DNA of 64,000 bases from Artemisia argyi (Eukaryota > Streptophyta > Magnoliopsida > Asterales > Asteraceae). Positions 56,540-64,000 of this stretch are shown piece after piece. Within the stretch, counting starts at the first letter, position 1, and each line of letters opens with the position of its first letter. The translations under genes were made by a program, and so were the position numbers. The notes under the pieces are model-generated. The model was not told the DNA's origin. It searched no databases and worked only from the letters and a program-made list of their open reading frames with translations. The stretch spans positions 14,365,465-14,429,464 of the forward strand of contig CM060692.1 in assembly GCA_030686995.1 (NCBI GenBank). Reading direction: 5' to 3'.

Positions 56540-57499
56540 TTAAAACATAAACTTCTTCTTCCAATTCTGGTTTCCCAACTCCGGGCATTCATTCCTGAAG
56601 TGTCCCACTACTCCACACTCGCGGCAGGTTACCGAGAGTTTCTGATGCTTTGCGAGGGTGGGAGCCTTGCAATCCTTGGTTTCATGTCCAAGCTTTTGGC
56701 AGTTCTTACATTGAAAGGGGCAAGATCCTTTGTGATGAAACTGACACTTGTTGCACTCGGGTAAATTACCAACATACCTTTTCTTTTGGCTTGACCCCGC
56801 AGCACAGGTCTCCATCACTTGTTGTATCTTAAACGGTTGTTGAGAAGCATTAGCATCCAGATTACCGACCCACTTTCTCTTGTTGCTACCATTGCCTCCT
56901 AAAATCTTGGTGTGAGCTATGCGTTCCTTTGCTTCGATTGCCATTCTGATAGCTTTAGGCATGGTATCGGGTTCCAATGAGTTGACCAACATACGAATTT
57001 CAGGAGAAAGTCCTCCTATGTACCTTTCAAGTTTCTTGCTTTCCGGCTCATCCATTGCAGAGCCTAGTCGGGCTAAATCATAAAAAGAAGCAGTATACTT
57101 AACAACATCATCTCCTACCATGGTAAGGTTTAGTGTTTCCTGTTCAATTGCTTGTAATTCGCTTTTCACACAGAACTTCAAACTCATCATCCTTTTTAGT
57201 TTCTCCCAAGAGTGTGAGTAAGCAGCATCAACTCCTACTACCTGGACATACTTAGTCCACCATTTCTGGGCATGCTCTTGAAAAATGCAAGTGGCGAACT
57301 TAACTTTGTCTTCCTTACAGCAGTCACCACATTGAAAGATTGTTTCTAATTCTTCGAACCATTTGAGAAATTCCTTTGTGTCTATATTTCCGCTAAAGGA
57401 GGAGGGATTACAACCCATAAATTCCACGTGAGTAAGTTCCTTGGTGAAGGTAGTGGCCATGTTCTTGGCAATGACTTGTCCAACAGCAGCTTGCGTCAT
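56540..57499 (-). CDS. Gypsy Gag protein
   Basis: Open frame of 319 residues from ATG at 57499. The retrotransposon gag domain covers about residues 25-195 (MGCNPSSFSGNIDTKEFLKW, KWWTKYV, WEKLKRMM, YTASFYDLARL, KLERYIGGLSPEIRMLV). Two zinc knuckles follow: CKNCQKLGHETKDC (about residues 265-278) and CRECGVVGHFRNEC (about 292-305). Gag forms the virus-like particle and packages RNA. There is no stop in the frame, unlike the ruined pol downstream, which suggests selection on gag alone or a recent exchange. The protein ends shortly after the second knuckle; pol would follow on the minus strand. Confidence 0.93.
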   Translation of the reverse strand: MTQAAVGQVIAKNMATTFTKELTHVEFMGCNPSSFSGNIDTKEFLKWFEELETIFQCGDCCKEDKVKFATCIFQEHAQKWWTKYVQVVGVDAAYSHSWEKLKRMMSLKFCVKSELQAIEQETLNLTMVGDDVVKYTASFYDLARLGSAMDEPESKKLERYIGGLSPEIRMLVNSLEPDTMPKAIRMAIEAKERIAHTKILGGNGSNKRKWVGNLDANASQQPFKIQQVMETCAAGSSQKKRYVGNLPECNKCQFHHKGSCPFQCKNCQKLGHETKDCKAPTLAKHQKLSVTCRECGVVGHFRNECPELGNQNWKKKFMF

Positions 57500-58506
57500 G
57501 CTTGGAGTGGTTTGCTTAAATCTATTTCCATCAAATCATAAGAGTCCATGAGAATCTATAGGTAATAAAAATCATCATATTCATAACACATGAATATAAT
57601 ACATGAAAGTTTCGGTCTATATGAACCCATATCATAGATAGCACAACCATTCCCCCATAGTAGAGTCAATACTTGGTGATTCCGTTTGTTCATCAATCAA
57701 AATACTACAAGTTTCTTCAAACTATGCCACACCTCTCGTGGCTAGGATAATAGTAAAAGCTAGTAAAGATATAAGTCTAGTCTAAAGACTTCCTGTAGTC
57801 CTTCTAGATGAAATCAGGTTTTACGACATCATAAGGTCGGGATAGTCCTGAAGCAGTGTCTGAAGTTGTGCATCGATCAAGTCCTAGATAGTGTAGATTC
57901 TAAGCCATTCTTGAGGAACCTGCAGATGTTCCTGTTGAGTCCGTAATCTTGGTATTATCCATAAGGTGTTATCTAATTCGTGGCAAGTGGAAATGGAAAA
58001 GGGAAATGACAATGGTGGTATTCTAAAGGATGAGAATAACATTGATGACAATGAGATCCTAGTGATGAGTTAGGAGATAATGGTGATAATAGTGAATGGG
58101 ATACTACCCTCTTTCGCGCTATCTCGCGACATCTAAGAGGTAAAGCTGAAGTACGCACTATGGGATGACCAATAGTGTAATAAGTAACCAACGGTGGTGG
58201 TAGTACCTAAGTAGTAAGCGTCCTACTAGTGAAGGAAAGAAAACATGCTATCTCCCTTGTAATAAGCATCCTAATAAGTCCATTAAAATTAAGTCTGAAT
58301 ACTCTACCAAACGGCATTCTATGTATAGGCTGAATGATAGGAAAACCTTATTCCTATAACAATTCAATAGTGCTAACGGTGGTATACGTGCAACTGGTGG
58401 TATAATGGTAGTGGAAGATGACAAGGCATCTTCAATGTCGGAATCTGACGAAAGGATAACAGCGTGGGTATCTGAAGACATGTCACTTGTGAACCAGGTC
58501 AATATA

Positions 58507-58592
<86 letters not shown>

Positions 58593-58732
58593 TATGGGTA
58601 TGAATAACTCGTACAGTGTGTGCGTAAAGCAACATGTATAGTGAATATGCACCTATGATGAAATGATGAGATGCTATGATGATGTGGTTATAGTCTAGGG
58701 TCCAAGATACATCCTAGTTCGCTATAACCTTA
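57500..58732 (-). other. Gypsy leader region
   Basis: Between the primer-binding site and gag. Includes an (AT)n tract (58509-58589). No coding sequence supported. Confidence 0.7.
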
Positions 58733-58744
58733 GCTCTGGTACCA
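58733..58744 (-). other. Primer-binding site of the gypsy element
   Basis: TGGTACCAGAGC on the minus strand, three bases inside the 5' LTR end; one mismatch to the initiator tRNA-Met complement TGGTATCAGAGC. Confidence 0.9.
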
Positions 58745-58747
58745 ATC

Positions 58748-60187
58748 TGTCACACCCCCAATTTACCTGAATGGCAGCGGAATGGAATACCTGGGGGTGA
58801 CGGTCATAGCACCATAGTTACAGTTATATTGAACGACCTAAAGTGTCGTTTAGAAAATACAGCGTTTGATCATTAAAACATTCAGAGTTTACAAAACATA
58901 GGTCCCAAAAGATGTTGCCATTTTAGTTAAAATAAGTTCAACAAGATCAAACGTTCATAGGTGTAGAAAAATATAGTCAGACGCGTCGTCTCCACGACTC
59001 CATGAAGGTCCAAATGCATGCAACATGAGCTACCTTAATAACCTGAAAATACATACTAAAGTGTCAACACGAGGTTGGTGAGTTCATAGATTTTAGAGAA
59101 CAAGTAAGTAAGGTAAAACATTTGGAGAGTAAATTTCCCACTAAAAACATCATAAATCCGTAATAAGAAATCAGAAATAAGAAATCCGAAATAAGAAATC
59201 AGAAATAAGAAATCCGAAATAAGAAATCAGAAATAAGAAATCAGAAATAAGAAATCCGAAATAAGAAATCAGAAATAAGATTTATAAAAACCATCAGTAT
59301 TTAACTTTAATCGTATATACAATAGCCCAAGTATAACGTAAAGTAATAAGTTTTCAGTCATAAAACTACATTGTCTCTTAAGCTCATGAAACCGAAGCTA
59401 GACGTTACTTGGCCCCAAATGAGTGTTTACCAGACACTCTAATAATAAAGACATGAAATGCATCTGTAATACTGTTGGAGCAACCCAAACACAGATGGAG
59501 GAGTCACCCTCAATAGATCTATTCACTCACTCTCGCTTGGAACTTAATTAACGGTCCATGATAATAAAGGGGACTTGTCAAGACGTGGTAATAAGGAAAC
59601 TTAAGCAATGTAAGGAATTTAATACTTTGGCATTGTACAAAAATAATTAAAGCAGCGTATTCTCCTTCAAAAAGTAATTCAAATCGTATAAAAGTATAAA
59701 ACAAGTATTTAAGCATGTATCTCCCCCAAAGAGTTTATAAAGTAATTAAACAAGTAAAAGTGGGGCTATGACTCACCTCGAAATGATGATACTATGACGT
59801 GAAATGATAGGGACAACAAGGCGCGAACACTAGCCGCAACCTAAATGAATGAATGTGAGCTAATTTAGATCATGCCATGATGTAATGAATGCACATGCAC
59901 ATGATACCTATACCACTCGTAATTTGGAAATACTAGTTATCGTCAAGCTAAAATACTTTCCATACTTAGGAAAAATAAGTCCAATTGGAGTTATAAAAAC
60001 TTGTCGTAATATATATCGTATAAGATGTTAGCGTTATAATCCTCGTATCAAAAACCTTAAAATAACGTCGTTAAGTCGTATAAATATTTTCTTGGGTCAT
60101 ATGTATTCAATAGTTAAGAATATAGTCCTTAGTACCATTTCTAGAAAATATACCATTTAGTGCGTAAGTTATTATTTTTATTTGCGA

Positions 60188-60265
<78 letters not shown>

Positions 60266-62058
60266 TTGGTGATCTTAAAACGCGTATAACTTGGTCGTTT
60301 TAGGTTCATTTTCCTCGTTCTTTATATCCACGGATTCGTTTTTGTATGTAGTAATATATTTTTGATAACTCGGCTCCTCTAGGTTACGTTTAACGTCTCT
60401 ATTTGCCCGTCGAAAACTGCCAAACAGCATGCAGTTTTTAGAAAAATAGTTTTCGTCGTTAAACTTACAAAAATCATATCTCCTTCGTTATAAACTCGTT
60501 TTAATCCGTTCTTTCGCCTAAAGTTTCGTTTTTGAATGTATTTTCTAAATATTTGGTCAAAATTTACCCATCATTCACTGATTTTCCCACGAAATAAAAA
60601 TAGGGACAGTAGGTCAATATGTAGTTTCAAAAACCATTTTCAAGTCTCTAAATTAGTTCTATCTTCAATCAAACCACTTTCAATCACCACAAAACTAGTC
60701 TAATCCTACCATACACCTTCTTAGGGTGTCATGGGTTCCTAAACATTATAACCAAGTAGATCTAACAAGGATTTAGCCAAGAATCACTTCTAGGGCTTGA
60801 AAGTTAAATATATACAAAAATGGAGTGGTATAAGTTAATGCATGTATGAGATCTTGTAAGAAACTATATAAACATAGTAATAACTTTGTAAAAATTATGA
60901 AATGAGTTTTTGTAAACTTACTTTGAGATGTGGTGTGATTAGATGATAAAACCTTAGTATTCTTAAGTTTATATTTCAAAACCTTGTAAGAAATACTTAA
61001 CTAAACTATAATAACACTTGATCTTGGGAAATAATTTTGTCTTGCTCCTCCTTATTGTTGTGGCCGTGAGTTTCAAGAGAGAGAAAGAGAGATGAATTTT
61101 CTTGATAGCTAGTTGCAAATGAGGTGAGATGTAGTGAAATATCTTTAAGTATGTTTTATGTATTATTGAAGTAGACAAGAAGGACATGTTTTAATTGAAG
61201 TAAGTATACATTTTCAAAAGGTGTAAGGGATTGGTAAGGAGGGGGGGGGGGGGGGGGGGCGGCAATAAATGGAGGGGGGGATGAATGTAAGACTTGGAAG
61301 ATTTTGTGTAGTTGTTGTGTTTATTAATAGATTTAAAGGACATCGGGTACCGGGTTAACTAAAAATAAATTTTAACGGAGTTAACCGGGATAAAATAAAG
61401 TTGTAAAAATTATAAAAATAGGTTGGTTATAATTATTGGGTGTTTAGATAATTGTTGTTTAATTTCTACGAAAATCGTCGTAATTTTAGTAACCGTATGA
61501 TAATAATTAAAATAACTTTCCAAAACACCGGGTAAATTAATATTATAATTTTTATATTATAAGAATGAGTATAAAAATATATTGGGATCATAGTCGGGAG
61601 TGTCGGACGCGTTAGTCACATTATTGATCGTTTGTTAACGTTTATTTTAGAGATAATTATACGTAAAAGTATTAATTATACCAAAAGTATAAATTTAATT
61701 ATCCTACGAGTGGAATAGTATGCAAGTGCCATAATAATGATATGCGGACTATTTCTAGTCTGAATGAAATGTCCCAAATGATAATGTATGAATTCGCTCT
61801 TGAACCAATACGGTTACGCGAATTTAAATACTCGTAAACTAAATTTACGATGAAATGAGTAATGCACGTGAATAGTGATATTTCTTCCGGAAATGAATAG
61901 TGTCAAGTGAATAGTAAAATTTCTGAACGTTTCTCAGAATGTCAAATTGACCTCGAAAACGATGAATAGTGATCGATGAATAGTAAATGATGAATAGTAA
62001 CTTGTGAATAGTAAATTGTCGAGGTTTGGAAAATGACCAGAAATTACGAGTTGTGACA
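58748..62058 (-). repeat. 5' LTR of the gypsy element
   Basis: 3,311 bases. Compared with the 3' LTR: eight instead of ten 14-base units, a shorter (AT)n (60190-60261), one longer and one shorter G run (about 61241-61260 and 61273-61279), and one extra TGAATAGT copy near 61988. Confidence 0.95.
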
Positions 62059-62063
62059 ATAAT

Positions 62064-64000
62064 GCATAGGACTTTTAGTGTATTAACTTACTTTCCACGA
62101 TGTATGAAAAAGTAAGCATATTGGAAGTGTGTCTTAATGAGATTTATCGATGATCTCTTTGGCTCTAGACTCAATAGTGTGTTTTGATCCGCTCTTGGAG
62201 ACTGGGGAGGCGTCTCCTGTTTAGGTATCAACATAGCTCGCAATGAGCGGTCGATACATTGCACAGGGTTCTCCGTGAGAATGAAACAAGCTCTTCAATA
62301 CCGGTGTTACCTTAGTAACCGCCAGTAGCTTATGAATTGAACCCGGTTTCTGCCCTAAGGTTGAATATATGGTGGGCTATTTTTTTTCACCCTTTCTCAT
62401 TTCATTTCTTTTTCATTCTTCAACCCTTTCAGTGCTTACCGAGACTTCATCACTAGAACCTTGTTGGGTTTGTTCCAGTCCTAGCTCTATCTCAGAAGCC
62501 ACTCTTCCCTTTCTCACTTTTCTCTTTTTATAATCATTCCTAAGGACTTCTACTCTATCTAGAGGATTGTCCCTGGGAAGATCCTTCCGGTTCTGGTGGA
62601 TCATGGGAACTCATACCTAACCTTATCAACCTTATAACTCCATTACATAAAGTTAAATGGTCGGTCTTTGGTATCATTCCATAAACGCCTTTTGCTCCCA
62701 CTTAATGTGTGCATCGGTATTCGAAAGAGTTTAGCACATATGAGGGAGCCTATTATTGAGTCCAAACGATCACATTTGATTATCAGATTTCATATTTAAA
62801 TCACATTCTCTCCTCCGATCAAAAATTTCAAACCTTTCGAGATTTTGGATCTCAATTGATTTAAATAAGTTAGAAAACGTTTGGGAGAGAAATGTGGTCA
62901 GTTTTAATATTTTCTGATAAAAGGAACCTTTTTCTGCTCCCCCTCAATCTGTGAGGGAGGTTGTTATGTGTCAGAATTGATGAGTTTACAAAATATTTGA
63001 ATATTTAGCGAAAAACTCTTTCGGAAATTCTCATACTGACACATAACCATCACAAATTGTATTATTGCTTATTGTGTACAAAGTGGAGAGTTTTGATGAT
63101 ACACAAAATTTTGAAATCACTCTCCCCCTCAATCAATGACGCATGTTAAAACAAAAATAATTGATGTCATTGATTGAGTGATAAATATTATGAAAAGTTT
63201 CACGTTTGATTGATTTCCAAAAAAAATTCATGGTACCACCAAGTTTTTCACAAATACTTCCCGGAAAAATCATAGAAGGGAAAATATTGGCGATAAAAAG
63301 AAGACTTCTCTTCTTTATCAAGAAATAATGCACTGAAACGTACATTAGATCGATGGTGCACGAATGTAAAGTAATTCACGCTCAGATGAACTGCACCCTT
63401 TGCTAGGAACAACCGTCTTTTTGGCGACGTGTTTTCCTTATTTTGAAAAACGGGTTGCTATCTGAAGTAATAGCAAGCCATAATTTTGAAGTTCGGGTTA
63501 CAGCCTAAAATGACTGCAAGCCATTATTTTAAGTCCGGGTTGCAGTCTGAAATAACTGCAAGCCATTTAAGCATGTTTTGAAAAAAAAAACTTTTTTGAA
63601 CTTCTGTTCGAACTTCATTTAAAGACCCGTGTCATTATTGAATGACATTTCTAGGACCGTAAATGTTATCGATGCTAGAAGACATGCCTTAAGAAAAACT
63701 ATTTTTGGTATTTTCAAATTTTATGATTTTTATGGATTTTTGTAGGTTTTATATATACATTTTAGTATAATATATGTACAAAGGATACAATTCAGTTTAA
63801 GAAGATGTTGACATGAATACCGAAATGAGGATTTCGTTCAGCATGTTGTAGAAACGTGTAGTCAACATCTCTTAAACTTTCACCACCAAAGCTTTCAAGG
63901 CTCTAGAATAATCGTCTGAGTGTAGAGCCATTTTGATGCGAACCTTTGGTAGCTTCCCCCCAAACCGACAATCATCTTCATGAGACCACTTCCCCCAAGT
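62064..64000 (-). other. Interior of the interrupted LTR element, right part
   Basis: No recognisable protein apart from a Lys/Arg/Glu-rich minus-strand stretch at 62413-62604. Repeated CGGGTTGCA-GTCTGAAATAACTGCAAGCCA-like segments at about 63449, 63495 and 63535 form a short tandem array. Confidence 0.45.

Larger units (their letters stand above)
50344..62058 (-). mobile_element. Ty3/gypsy retrotransposon with 3.3-kb LTRs
   Basis: LTRs 50344-53681 and 58748-62058. On the minus strand they begin TGTCACAACTCG and end GGGGGTGTGACA. Target duplication ATAAT at 50339-50343 and 62059-62063. Primer-binding site TGGTACCAGAGC at 58733-58744, like initiator tRNA-Met. Polypurine tract AGAGGGGAAGAC at the 3' LTR (53682-53693). 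An intact gag is followed by a heavily decayed pol that resembles chromoviruses of the Tekay/Del type. Total 11.7 kb, of which 6.6 kb is LTR. The LTRs are about 99 percent alike, so the insertion is recent, yet pol is ancient wreckage: the element probably moved with proteins from relatives. Confidence 0.95.
48829..64000 (-). mobile_element. LTR retrotransposon, 3' part, interrupted by a gypsy element; runs past the window
   Basis: Its 3' LTR is 48829-49227 (starting TGTTAGAAATAC on the minus strand), preceded by polypurine tract TTAGGGGGAGAT. The interior resumes at 62064 after the gypsy insertion. The other LTR is not in the window. Interior open frames are short: 49410-49270 reads ADDLKESSKITLMPKEPQIT, and 62604-62413 reads KRKVRKGRVASEIELGLEQT. 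I do not recognise gag, pol or env. Several polypurine-like runs (AGGGGGAG) recur at 62939 and 63122. It inserted into an SBP1 intron. Confidence 0.7.

Overview
This window is eukaryotic, almost certainly from a dicot plant and probably from the daisy family (Asteraceae). It is AT-rich and gene-poor, has GT-AG introns, and is packed with nested LTR retrotransposons, MITEs, SINEs and (AT)n tracts. The family guess rests on my recollection that the copia polyproteins here closely resemble ones common in Tanacetum, Lactuca and Helianthus; that is inference.

Left arm (1-12.6 kb). Decayed minus-strand gene ends come first: a TIC62-like C-terminus with the ferredoxin-NADP reductase binding motif, and two exons of an unidentified gene. 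Next is a plus-strand selenium-binding protein gene (SBP1, methanethiol oxidase) with six good exons but no visible first exon. A complete minus-strand TMK-type leucine-rich-repeat receptor kinase follows, in two exons. A Mutator-type palindromic MITE lies between these two genes.

Middle (12.6-26.7 kb). The SBP1-tail plus TMK block (7.44-12.61 kb) is repeated in tandem, and the second copy is dead. Its SBP1 part has an internal deletion and frameshifts. Its TMK part is split by a small non-autonomous LTR element (15.34-23.07 kb, minus), which itself holds a full-length copia element (16.65-22.67 kb, plus, TSD CCTTC), whose 3' LTR in turn carries a Stowaway MITE. Further insertions interrupt the receptor domain.

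26.7-32.2 kb. Two Helitron-like 3' ends, short exon-like pieces on the minus strand, the intact 5' end of an EBP1 gene (TATA box, 5'UTR intron, first coding exon), and two Tourist-like MITEs.

32.2-47.2 kb. A 4-kb segment occurs twice in direct orientation at very high identity. A copia element sits exactly at the junction, and its two flanks do not match. This is best explained by unequal recombination between two copia insertions. Each 4-kb copy carries a foldback element with dense GCGAGGT repeats and a tRNA-derived SINE.

47.3-64 kb. A third SBP1 fragment (exon 2 only) is cut by an LTR element that runs past the window end. That element is interrupted by an 11.7-kb Ty3/gypsy element with unusually long 3.3-kb LTRs, an intact gag and a ruined pol.

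The only gene that looks fully functional is the TMK kinase. SBP1 could be functional if its first exon lies elsewhere. The rest records duplication, insertion and recombination.
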